A stretch of DNA of 64,000 nt from Amia ocellicauda (Eukaryota; Chordata; Actinopteri; Amiiformes; Amiidae), in contig NW_027102660.1 of NCBI RefSeq assembly GCF_036373705.1, positions 744,001-808,000 of the forward strand, in the 5' to 3' direction. This document shows positions 20,793 through 30,151 of this stretch, in pieces. The first letter of the stretch is position 1, and every line of letters starts with the position of its first letter. A model generated the notes under the pieces. That model did no database searches. It saw only the letters and a list, made by a program, of their open reading frames with translations, and was not told the origin of the DNA. Both the position numbers and the translations under genes were made by a program.

Positions 20793-21565
20793 TAACGCTT
20801 CGATTTTAGCCAGACATCTAAATTATCTCCACTCAGCATTACAGATAGGTTGCTAAACAAATCATCCCCTCTGAGTTCTAACTGTACAACATCTCGAGGT
20901 CTGACCCTTTCAGCAACCTGTTCAAGCATTTTCTGCAAGGCCTCGTGTATGTTGACAAATATTTCTGCATAATTGTCACAATTTAAAAGTTCTGCAAAAT
21001 TAAAACGCTGAATCATTTCAAAATTGTTATAGGCCGGTCTATCTATAATCACGGGATCACTGGTACTCTTGGACACATCATCATTTTGAACAAAGCCTTC
21101 ACCCCCTACATTCTCACAGAGCATGTCCTCCACAGCCTTATCAGTCTCAGAACCCTCCACATTCCGAACACCCCCACTGCTGACATCTACAAAACCCCCT
21201 TTTTGAGGAGGCTCATTTAAAGCCTGTAAAAGTCCTTCAAAGATATCCAACCGGTTAATGTCAAGACCCTCCTCTATAGTGATGGCTGCTTCTGCCGCCA
21301 TCCTGTGTTCTAATTGTCTCAAATCATTTATAATAGGGGCAGAATTTGGTCGGGGTAGCTCCTCCAAAGCCTCCACCATTTCAAACAAATCGGGGTGAAC
21401 TAGGGGGTGAACCTCTATAAGCGCTACCGGTGGGAGGTGGTTATTTAGATCATTGACCATCTGTAACAGGTCGGGGTTCACCGGTAAGTCTGTTAATTCA
21501 CATTCTATCAGTGGTAATTGGGGGTTATTTAAATCATTTATCATTTGTAATAGTTCCAGGTTCAT
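20768..21565 (-). CDS. Repeat protein upstream of polymerase, copy 1
   Basis: The open frame has 265 codons from the first ATG (MNLELLQMINDLNN); it is open seven codons further upstream without an ATG. Three tandem repeats of about 23-25 residues occupy the N-terminus, with the pattern N/H-P-D/E-L-L/F-Q/E-M-V/I-x-x-L (LELLQMINDLNN, PDLLQMVNDLNN, PDLFEMVEALEE). An acidic Gly/Ser-rich middle and a helical C-terminus (FAELLNCDNYAEIFVNIHEA) follow. The C-terminal part resembles what lies at the N-terminus of the polymerase in related Polintons. The frame overlaps the polymerase frame by about 25 bases in every copy, so it may be a separate protein or a former part of the polymerase gene. Confidence 0.65.
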   Translation of the reverse strand: MNLELLQMINDLNNPQLPLIECELTDLPVNPDLLQMVNDLNNHLPPVALIEVHPLVHPDLFEMVEALEELPRPNSAPIINDLRQLEHRMAAEAAITIEEGLDINRLDIFEGLLQALNEPPQKGGFVDVSSGGVRNVEGSETDKAVEDMLCENVGGEGFVQNDDVSKSTSDPVIIDRPAYNNFEMIQRFNFAELLNCDNYAEIFVNIHEALQKMLEQVAERVRPRDVVQLELRGDDLFSNLSVMLSGDNLDVWLKSKRYCKVTQPS

Positions 21566-21748
21566 TGGGACATCAGAGGAGTTCACAACAGGGCCGGGGA
21601 TGTTCTCTCGGGAAGGTCTTTTTGGGGCCCTAGCTTGTTCATAATCCTTTAGTTTGTGAGTTCTTTTACCAAGTCAGGACATTTTTTAATTTATTTTTTA
21701 TTTTTCCAACAACCCACAATAGTAAGGCGTTTTGTGTCAATTAAAACA

Positions 21749-22350
21749 TTAAATACGGTACAATTCGTTAGTAAGGGTATTAATAAGGGTGTTTTGGCTC
21801 TCTATCACCAGGTTTTGCCCCACTAACACAAGTCTTTGATTTTGTAACAAAGTATGTAGCAACTCATGCCGACCTTCAGGAAGTAGCTCCGGGGGCTGGT
21901 GGCCTGGCTCAGCTTCAAAGGATGGTCGCTCCGGTAAATCTCGGTCGAAGGAGGCAGGGAGCGAGCGTATACTCATGGACGGAGACCAAGAAGGCCTTTG
22001 CGGTAACACCCTGGCCAAGCGCGGGGTACTGTTCCGCGTTTCTGTAGCCAAGAAACGGGTCTGGGGGGACGATGTTGAAACCAGGCCGTCGTTGGGTGGT
22101 GTGTCAGCCCTGACTGACGGCGACCCCTGAGGTTGTTGGATGCCTGTATTTGTTCCGCCCGACAATGCGGCGGGCTAAATCTGGGGTGTTGAATTACCCC
22201 CAGAAGGCTGTGGCCTGAGTAGATGTTGGGGGGTCTCCAAGACCACCGTGGGGGATCCTCTCGGTGATCTCACCGGGGAAGATGTTTGATCCCACTTAGA
22301 CGGGGTAATTGTCCTCAATAGCTCATCCACAGAATGACTATCCCAAGAGT
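21749..22350 (-). pseudogene. Proline/serine-rich last exon, copy 1
   Basis: This copy matches the last exon described at 4447-5048, with the same acceptor context at 22350/22351. It is broken about once. The leucine-rich C-terminus is retained. Confidence 0.6.
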
Positions 22351-23918
22351 CTTGGGAAGAATAAAAATATACATTACATTTACATCTTTAAACGGCGACA
22401 GAAATCAAACTTAAAACAACATGTCCAGGACATTCAAAACCTTTAGCTTTTTTAGACCTTTGAAAATAGCCTTAGACATTCACTACAACGCCTTATTATT
22501 TACAGACAATATATTTATTAGGACTTGATAATAAATGTAAAACAGAGAAGCCGCTGTAAATAAACTGTTTCTTAAATGTTTCTTTAAAAACTGTAATATT
22601 GTTAATAAAACACACACACACACAACAACATTTCATTTTTAAACGAACCTTCCAAGTGTAAACGCTTCCTGATCCCGGGACTTCCTGTTTCACAAACGTT
22701 TTCACAATCTGTTTAAATATTAAATACAATGAACACCTTCAAGCCTTTTCCTACAACCACTTTAAAACAGAAGTATAATAGCGGGAGATAAGCCAAACAA
22801 CTTACTAAACCCTTTCGGACGGCTTTACTTCCTAACCAGACGGTACGGCAATCGGTCATTTCTAAACACGTTCCCCAGAAACAAGCATAGACCTGTCCGG
22901 ACTTCTAAAGATCTTTCCCAGAACCCCCCGCCCTACAGGAAACAGTCACCCATCGCTTAAATATTAGCCCTCAACGGGCAAACAAAGCCCTTTTAAAAAC
23001 ATTAAAGTTTGAAAGATCTTACTTACCTCCACAGAATAATCGTTTCTTATGTTTTTCGGCTGGTTTAGCTTTTTGCACCGCTGTGAAGGTAAGAGACATG
23101 TTTAACCTTTAACCACACCGCTTTATAAAAAGCTTTTACCTCTTACAGGCTGCAGACATATACTCACAGCTATCAGATACCGGGGCTGACGGCCTTTCAG
23201 ATTCTTGAAAGGTTACGGTTCTCGAAGGTAAAACGAAACAAGCCCTCGATGTGGAAGGCCTTTCGTTGTCTCGAACCACGTTTCTTAATACTGTTAGACA
23301 GGATAATTTTTTTAAAATTAACAAAACTGGACTCAAACATCTTACAGAAACGTTATACAAACAAACAGGGGTTTAGTTCTTACCCGGTCGGCAGACAGCC
23401 TGTCTAGGGACAACTACTTCTCTTGGTCGAGACATTAATCACAGGCCTTTCGATAGTTTCTGTGTAATTAAAGAGACCGGCATTAATATATATTAAAACG
23501 TTTTCATAACTCTAATGAGCCGCTTCAAAACCACACACACCCATACATAAGAACCCATGAGCTTAAACACAAAAATCTTACCGTCGTTGTTCCAGATGAT
23601 CTCCTCAGCGTTGGGAATTAACTCCTGTTGACTGGCTGAAAAATAATTTTACAGAACTTAAAACAGATGTTATAGCCTTATTTACAATACATGCACACAA
23701 CACGCTCTGAGTCAATGAAAATAATCTGAAGACTTGCCTAAAAACTCGTTTAAATCGAAGTCGACATTGTTGATCTTTAGTCTTAAATCGAAAGGTCAGT
23801 ATGAGTCTGTCGAGCTGAAGACCAGACCTTCATACTTATACTGATGGCCACATGCCGGATCTGCTTGTAAGGCATTGTTCTGGTCTGGCCTTTGTGCCGC
23901 CCTGTTACCAATTAACAT
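22351..23918 (-). other. Upstream exons and introns of the spliced gene, copy 1
   Basis: This is the counterpart of 5049-6638. The donors and acceptors and the ERP-motif exons are recognisable, and the first-exon ATG lies at 23918. It differs from copy 0 by small length changes, so the coding capacity of this copy is uncertain. The CA tract of the large intron is also present. Confidence 0.5.
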
Positions 23919-25028
23919 ATCAAAACCAACCAATAAAATGACACTGCATCAAATTTCAAATAGAAACCAAGATGGAGACGATCTCTTCCTCTCTACTCTA
24001 AACTTTTATTAGAACCTTTAGGTCTCTCAAAAAAATATTTTTAAGCATCATGACCTATAGTCAACAAACCACTAAGAATATTTCAGGCCTTTATAAGCGC
24101 TAAAAAACAACCTGAGCGAAGAAAATAACTATAAAGATCTAAAATAACTAGCGCTTTTACAGTGATTTTTTTTTTTTTTTAATAGCGATGCTTTGTTTTG
24201 TATTATACAAGTCACAAACTACTCAGAACAGCGTTTATCCCCGCAAAAGAGATATTTGGGTTTATTTTACAAAGCTTATAAATTATATAGGTTAAAAGTA
24301 TTCTGAATGTTTTGATACCACATGCCATACGTACTGTTGTCTGAGCCCACCCCCGCCACCCATGGTGTGAGTGATTTAGCCTTGAGTGTTGTGATCTATT
24401 TAGCATTGAGTGATCAGTTGTTTTTATTTTTTAAACGATTCCTTATCATCAGGGATTGAGACTGCTAAAATACCTTAAAAGCATATCCTTATCTTAAGTC
24501 TAACTCTTATGAGCTTTAAGACCCTAGAATGTATTTAAGTAAAACGACTGAACACATTATGTGAGAGATAAAATATAACCACAGCTTTTTTTTTTTTTTT
24601 TTTAAAACAATTAACCTATACACACAAACACCCACACACACACCCTCTTTTTTAATTTTATTTTTTATTAAATTTGAGGGGAGAGACAGAGCCAGATACA
24701 GTGTGGATAACATAAGTACCCTATGCAAAACAGGCATTGTTAGGACCTGGGATCATAACAGACAACAGAACTTGTTGATCTTATAAAATGATTGGGCGAG
24801 AGAGAGAGAGAGACACACAGAGACAGTGTGAATATGATAAACGCACTATTCAAAACTGGCATTGTTAAGACCTGGGACCATTACAGACAACAGAACTTGT
24901 TGATCTTATAACGGTTTAGATTTACTAAACCATTACATGTATATTTTAAAAAGACCCCCAAACACTACAGGAAGAGCCGACCCATTCACACTCTACAGTT
25001 GACCAACAAGAACAACAAGAACAACAGG
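23919..25028. other. Complete right subterminal region, copy 1
   Basis: This is non-coding DNA between the spliced gene and the right TIR. The first about 420 bp match copies 0 and 2. From about 24339 (GAGCCCACCCCC) it continues into DNA those copies lack. It holds a long T tract near 24585, GT- and GA-rich simple sequence, and a directly repeated segment (24699-24786 and 24824-24911, period 125) containing CAGACAACAGAACTTGTTG. No gene is seen. Confidence 0.6.
24699..24911. repeat. 125-bp-period subterminal direct repeat
   Basis: Two diverged copies (24699-24786 and 24824-24911) share ACAGACAACAGAACTTGTTG and GGCATTGTTA-GACCTGGGA, and are separated by a GA dinucleotide tract. The same pair occurs in copy 3 at 59630-59716 and 59755-59842. 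Confidence 0.7.
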
Positions 25029-25213
25029 TTATGGGCGGCCTTGTTGTTCAGGGTTTTATGGGTGTACACTTTCTGACGGATATGACGTAGGAATAATTAA
25101 GGAAATAACTCTACCTAAAATCACGCCCCCCAATTATGACGTAGGAATATTAATAAGCTTAGGGCATACGTCATAACAAAATAGGCCGCGCCCATAAAAC
25201 CCTACTATCTACT
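25029..25213 (-). repeat. Right terminal inverted repeat, copy 1
   Basis: This is the complement of 9061-9245 with three mismatches in 185 bp. It contains the same CRE-like heptamers and GC box, and ends CTATCTACT against the CATAAG duplication. Confidence 0.95.
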
Positions 25214-25219
25214 CATAAG
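25214..25219. repeat. Target site duplication, right (CATAAG)
   Basis: This is the right-hand partner of 9055-9060. It is followed by AGTAACAGCAATGTCGCC, the normal continuation of the array unit. Confidence 0.9.
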
Positions 25220-25436
25220 AGTAACAGCAATGTCGCCGATCCTGCTACGGTCGTATTGTAACAGCAACAACATGTATCGATTTTAAAACTGTCAGTTCCA
25301 GCGCCTCGCAAAGCTACCCTTCTGTGATCGTTTGTTCTCAAGGTCAGGATTTCTTGACACTCCGAGGAAGAGAAAACGATGGCCGGCCGCGTTACAGGGA
25401 CAGATAACAAAGCACTAGCACGCGTGCACTGCGGGT

Positions 25437-25509
25437 TGTTTCCGCCCGGTTTCGAACCAGGGACCTGTCGCGTGTGAGGCGAACGTGATAGCCACTACAC
25501 TACGGAAAC
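25437..25509 (-). tRNA. tRNA-Val (anticodon CAC), one stem mismatch
   Basis: This 73-base cloverleaf is identical to the 7657 gene except for one substitution in the 3' side of the anticodon stem that unpairs its outermost base pair. The A box, B box and acceptor stem are intact. It may still be functional. It is the first tRNA to the right of copy 1, about 220 bases from the insertion. Confidence 0.85.
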
Positions 25510-26069
25510 CGACCTGTCCTGGTGTTTCGAATGGCTCCCATCGAAGCCGGCTGGTAAAACGCGCACAGGCGTTTCCCGTGGGCCAGCCTGTGAGATAAAG
25601 GTTTCTATTTTCACTGACCTATTTTGCATTGCTCAAGGACACATCAGGACACTTTGGAAACTCTTTCAAAGGAAGAACGCCCTGAGCTATGACAAGACTT
25701 AGACTTACCCCAACAAGGTGATGCTCACGGGCTTGTTCAAACAGCTGCTGCTCATCTTGTGCCACCATCAGACAATCACAGAGCTATTGTGCCTTCTACA
25801 CCTTACGGTAGCTTTACTTTAACAATAATAATGACGGCGACCTCGACGACAAAAAGAAAAACAAGAACAACAACAACAACAACAAGAACAATAACATCAT
25901 CATCAGATTTTAATTAAAAGTGGCTACACCAGCATTTACAATTTCAACCTGTCGACGGACGGACGCTCTGAGTCCACCAATTTCGGAAACTCCAATGAAG
26001 AAAAGCCACCTACCGCCTCCGGGGAACCACGAGGGCAAGCAGGACGAAAAGGGCCGGCCCACAGCAGGC

Positions 26070-26142
26070 TCTTTCCGCCCGGTTTCAAACCGGGGACCTT
26101 TCGTGCGTTAGGAGAACGTGATAACCGCTACACTTCGGAAAC
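26070..26142 (-). pseudogene. Degenerate tRNA-Val (AAC)
   Basis: This tRNA-Val-AAC relic is 73 bases long. The last acceptor pair is lost (the 3' strand ends G instead of C), position 8 is A instead of T in the A box, and the anticodon stem has a mismatch. The T loop is TTTGAAA instead of TTCGAAA, removing the invariant C56 of the B box. It is probably not transcribed into a working tRNA. Confidence 0.8.
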
Positions 26143-27081
26143 TGACACCGTCACCTCTTGCTTAGAACGGTTACCGTTGGAGACTGCTGGTAAAACCGAC
26201 CCGTCCTGGCGTTTCGAATGGCTCCCATCGAAGCAGGCTGGTAAAACGCGCACAAGCGTTTCCCGTGGGCCAGCCTGTGAGATAAAGGTTTCTATTTTCA
26301 CTGACCTATTTTGCATTGCTCAAGGGCACATCAGGACACTTTGGAAACTCTTTCAAAGGCAGGACGCCCTGCGCTCTGACAGTGCCTGCACTTAGCCCAA
26401 CAAGGTGATGCTGAATGGCATGTTCAAACGGCTGGTGGTCTTCCTTCACCACCAGACTATCAGAGCTATTGTGCCTTCTACACCTTACGGTAGCAACAAA
26501 TCTAACTACTGCTTTACTTTAACAATAATAATGACGGCGACCACGACGACAACAAGAACAACAACAAGAACAACAACATCAACAAGAACAACAACATCAT
26601 CATCATCATCATCATCAGATTTTAATTAAAAGTGGCTACACCAGCGTTTACAATTTCATCCTGTCGACGGACGGACGCTCTGAGTGCACCGATTTCGGGA
26701 TACTTCGGAAACTCTTTCAAAGGCAGGACGCCCTGCGATCAGACAGTGCCTGCACTTAGCCCAACAAGGTGATGCTGAATGGCTTGTTCAAACGGCTGGT
26801 GGTCTTCCGTCACCACCAGACTATCAGAGCTATTTTGCGCCTTCAACTACATAAGAGTAACAGCAATGTCGCCGATCCTGCTACGGTCGTATTGTAACAG
26901 CAACAACATGTATCGATTTTAAAAGTGTCAGTTGCAGCGCCTCGCAAAGCTACCCTTCTTACATCGTTTGTTCTCAAGGTCAGGATTTCTTGCCACTCCG
27001 AGGAAGAGAAAACTACAGCCACCCTTGGGGCAGAGAGATGGGGGACGGGTAACACGGCACTGGCACGCGTGCACCACGGGT

Positions 27082-27154
27082 TGTTTCCGCCCGGTTTCGA
27101 ACCGGGGACCTTTCGCGTGTGAGGCGAACGTGATAGCCACTACACTACGGAAAA
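27082..27154 (-). tRNA. tRNA-Val (anticodon CAC), position 1 altered
   Basis: All stems and both promoter boxes are intact except that base 1 is T instead of G, breaking the 1:72 pair. That pair matters for RNase P processing and aminoacylation, so function is doubtful. The B-box arm has the canonical CCCCGG form rather than the CCCTGG of the 7657 gene. Flanking AATAACTCCTAT is shared with the gene at 61339. Confidence 0.8.
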
Positions 27155-27806
27155 CGACCCGTCCTGGTGTTTCGAATAACTCCTATCGAAGCCGGCTGGT
27201 AAAACGCACACAGGCGTTTCCCGTGGGCCAGCCTGTGAGATAAAGGTTTCTATTTTCACTGACCTATTTTGCATTGCTCAAGGGCACATCAGGACACTTT
27301 GGAAACTCTTTCAAAGGAAGAACGCCCTGAGCTGTGACAAGACTTACAATTACCCCAACAAGGTGATGCTCAATGGCTTGTTCAAACAGCTGCTGCTTGT
27401 CTTGTGCCACCATCAGACAATCACAGAGCTATTGTGCCTTCTACACCTTACGGTAGCAACAAATCTATCTACTGCTTTACTTTAACAATAATAATGACAG
27501 CGACCACGACGACAACAAGAACAACAAGAACAACAGCAAGAACAGCATCATCATCATCATCATCATCAGATTTTAATTAAAAGTGGCTACACCCGCGTTT
27601 ACAATTTCAACCTGTCGACGGACGGACGCTCTGAGTGCACCGATTTCGGGACACTTAGGAAACTCTTTCAAAGGCAGGTCGCCCTGCGCTCTGACAGTGC
27701 CTGCACTTAGCCCAACAAGGTGATGCTGAATGGCTTGTTCAAACGGCTGGTGGTCTTCCGTCACCACCAGACTATCAGAGCTATACTGCGCCTTCAACTA
27801 CATAAG

Positions 27807-27991
27807 AGTAGATAGTAGGGTTTTTTGGGCGCGGCCTATTTTGTTATGATGTATGCCCTAAGCTTATTAATATTCCTACGTCGTAATTGGGGGGCGTGAT
27901 TTTAGGTAGAGTTATTTCCTTAATTATTCCTACGTCATATCCGTCAGAAAGTGTACACCCATAAAACCCTGAACAACAAGGCCACCCATAA
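27807..27991 (+). repeat. Left terminal inverted repeat, copy 2
   Basis: This 185-bp repeat is nearly identical to 9061-9245. It has no inverted partner of its own within copy 2. Confidence 0.93.
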
Positions 27992-28035
27992 ATACCCCCA
28001 CCCCTCTGAAGGTAATGCCCCGAAACTCTCCTCTC

Positions 28036-28043
28036 TATTTAAG
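28036..28043 (+). promoter_or_regulatory. TATA-like box of gene A, copy 2
   Basis: TATTTAAG lies 67 bases before the gene A ATG at 28110, with the same spacing as in copy 1. Confidence 0.55.
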
Positions 28044-28109
28044 AACCCGCGCTGCTTTTAGGCAATACCTCTTTAATTCTCAGCATCAGAAACATCCCGC
28101 TTCTTCAAC

Positions 28110-28642
28110 ATGTCCAGCGACATCAACATGAAACCCCGCAAGAAACAATCCCGGGCAAGGGTTCCTGTACTCACCAATTTAAAGATTGAACGCTCCTGGG
28201 TGTTGTTCTGGGGGGCTCGACGGGGTTACCGCTTTAAAAGGGATCCCAGCTATGTTGGAGTGGAGCTTTTTGCTTTGGGAGAGAAGGAGGGTACGTTGGA
28301 ATCTTTTGAGACGGTAATTGAATACTCTTATGAGGACTGGTTGAAGGTGATGGCCTGGAGAGATCTGGGGCTTGTGGATAAGACTCTAGAAGGCTTGCAA
28401 GAGGGTCCAAGAGAATGCAAAATGGAGTCTCCGACTCAGGGTTTTGAAAGGTGGTGAATGGGAAAGCTTGCAGAACTATGGTAGAGTGGTGAAGAGTCTA
28501 TCTCTAACTACAGATCGTAAGGTTTTGTTTAGCAGTACCCTGATTACAAACCCTATTGAAGGGGGTGTGGAGGATCCAGAAAAACAGGTTACTGAAATTA
28601 TGTTTGACGCCGTCTGACGGCTCAGGGGCTACTCTCTTCTAA
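28110..28642 (+). pseudogene. Gene A, copy 2
   Basis: This keeps the basic N-terminus MSSDINMKPRKKQSRARV and the central region but is broken, about two breaks. See the copy 1 entry for description. Confidence 0.6.
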
Positions 28643-28657
28643 GAGGGCGGTGTGTCG

Positions 28658-28684
28658 TGACGTAGTGAAGAGATAGGATAAAAG
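28658..28684 (+). promoter_or_regulatory. CRE-like site plus TATA box of gene B, copy 2
   Basis: TGACGTA (28658-28664) and ATAAAAG (28678-28684) keep the spacing seen in copy 1. Confidence 0.55.
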
Positions 28685-28720
28685 GCGCAACAATTCATTC
28701 ATGGTTTAAAATTAAAGAGA

Positions 28721-29569
28721 ATGTCTTACCCGAAAGCTGCGGACGTCGACAGGCTCTACAGGCCTCATCAAACCCGGGATCACCCCTGGTTCTATTCCCC
28801 AGATTTTGTATATACTCCGGAACCCTCTGACTGCGGTTACCCTCCAAGACCTCAGACCCCGGTCCCTCAGGACGAAACAACATGCGGTGCGATAGATGTC
28901 CAAATGAGTCTCGGGGATCCCCAGCCTCTGGAGCTCATGGAGGGCCTCGATTTTGCCGAACTGTCTACCGTCTGTGCGTCTCAGGAGGGGGTCAGTCCAA
29001 TGGATGTAGAAACACCCCACAAACCACCAGGCGACCCAATGAGCATCGGACTGTCCCGGGGGCGTGATGAATACGCAGGATTTATGCCCGGGGTATGTGA
29101 CCAAGTAAGCAGAGTAGTTAAAAGCACCCTGGTGTATATTCTGAGTGCTCTCATCGACCGAGCTCTGAAAGAAGTCTGTCGGGGGTGTGAAGTGAATCAC
29201 CCCAGTCAGTTGAGACACAATTGTTTGTTTGAACCAGACCGTTACTATTTCCTGTTCTATTTCAACGTGTTTTACAGAAGACTGAACAAACCGTGGCTGA
29301 AACCGGCACTAATCAAGGCGCTGTCTTACTCCCACATACATGTCACTGCGGGACAAGTCCAGAAAATCATAGATGAGATTTTGCTGGAGCTGAAAAAGGA
29401 GCCGTTTATAACAGAGAAACTTGGGCAGCTGCTCAATGACCTGGATGAGCCGAGTAGAAAAACCGCTGGCAAGCTAAAAGCTTATTTCTTCCGTAAAGAA
29501 GTTAAAGCTGGGGGCAGCGACGAAGAATTCGACATCTACGCCACTGATTCAGACTCTGACCTGAACTAA
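28721..29569 (+). CDS. Gene B, 282-aa early protein, copy 2
   Basis: This is open over the full 282 codons. It has the same Pro-rich N-terminal half, HPSQ-H-C motif and acidic tail as copy 1, with about a dozen residue differences concentrated in the Pro-rich part. Confidence 0.75.
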   Translation: MSYPKAADVDRLYRPHQTRDHPWFYSPDFVYTPEPSDCGYPPRPQTPVPQDETTCGAIDVQMSLGDPQPLELMEGLDFAELSTVCASQEGVSPMDVETPHKPPGDPMSIGLSRGRDEYAGFMPGVCDQVSRVVKSTLVYILSALIDRALKEVCRGCEVNHPSQLRHNCLFEPDRYYFLFYFNVFYRRLNKPWLKPALIKALSYSHIHVTAGQVQKIIDEILLELKKEPFITEKLGQLLNDLDEPSRKTAGKLKAYFFRKEVKAGGSDEEFDIYATDSDSDLN

Positions 29570-29581
29570 GGGACTTTGAAC

Positions 29582-29979
29582 ATGGGGAATGTTCTGGACT
29601 GCTTCTGCAACTGGTTCTGTCATCAACAGCTAACCATGCAGCTAACCTGAGAGCGCTATTACACCATGTGCTTGACAGAAAAGTAGCCATAGCGAGCCTT
29701 TTCTCTACAGATTTAACCATCGATGAGGATCAACTTTCAAACCTGGAAAAGTTAATGGCTGCTGTAACAAAGACCGGAGGGTACGAACACTGGGATGAAG
29801 CGCTCAAGGGGGCCAAGAATGATATTAGGCCATTTCATCAACATCTGAATGACCTTTTACTGAGCATGTTTAATACACCTCTGTTTACTTTTAAAATAGG
29901 TCATATTGTTGTTTTATTTACATATGTAACTGAGGTGTGTGCCTACAAGATAAAGAAACAGGTATATTTGTTGATATAG
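29582..29979 (+). pseudogene. Gene C (Bcl-2-like candidate), copy 2
   Basis: This keeps the MGNVLDCFCNWFC N-terminus and the BH1-like GHIVVLFTYV segment, plus the CAG/GTATAT donor. It is broken about once. Confidence 0.5.
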
Positions 29980-30090
29980 ATCAAGTAACCAATCATCTGA
30001 TTTCTTTTTGTCTGGACCGTAGAAAAAATTGTTGTGTATGTTATACTTTTCTCAAATGTGTAAAAAGGGGTATCTGCTCTCCTGAAGTTG

Positions 30091-30110
30091 AATAAAAAAC
30101 CTTGTATAAA
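30091..30110 (+). promoter_or_regulatory. Poly(A) signal and integrase TATA box, copy 2
   Basis: AATAAA (30091-30096) and TATAAA (30105-30110) are adjacent and lie before the integrase ATG at 30152. Confidence 0.55.
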
Positions 30111-30151
30111 AACTTTGCGCATAGTGTGGGTCTGTGTGGTTATTTGACAGA

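Larger units (their letters stand above)
9061..25213 (+). mobile_element. Polinton/Maverick copy 1, both ends present
   Basis: The element is 16,153 bp long, bounded by 185-bp terminal inverted repeats with AG...CT termini and a 6-bp duplication CATAAG. It encodes the full Polinton set: integrase, protein-primed polymerase, packaging ATPase, adenain protease, major and minor capsid proteins, pX-like peptide and accessory genes. Gene order has the integrase-capsid-protease block on plus and the polymerase-ATPase block on minus, converging near 15.6 kb. It is broken: several genes carry one or a few breaks and the polymerase about four. The TIR pair shows three mismatches, so the insertion is young on that clock, unless conversion has homogenised the ends. 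Confidence 0.96.
25214..27806. repeat. tRNA-Val tandem array II
   Basis: This is array sequence between copies 1 and 2. It begins with the CATAAG duplication (25214-25219), then a unit of 1,636 bp (25220-26855; Val-CAC and a decayed Val-AAC) and a shorter unit (26856-27806; Val-CAC only). The shorter unit ends in CATAAG (27801-27806) against copy 2. Trinucleotide tracts lie near 25849-25908, 26543-26618 and 27508-27568. Confidence 0.85.
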
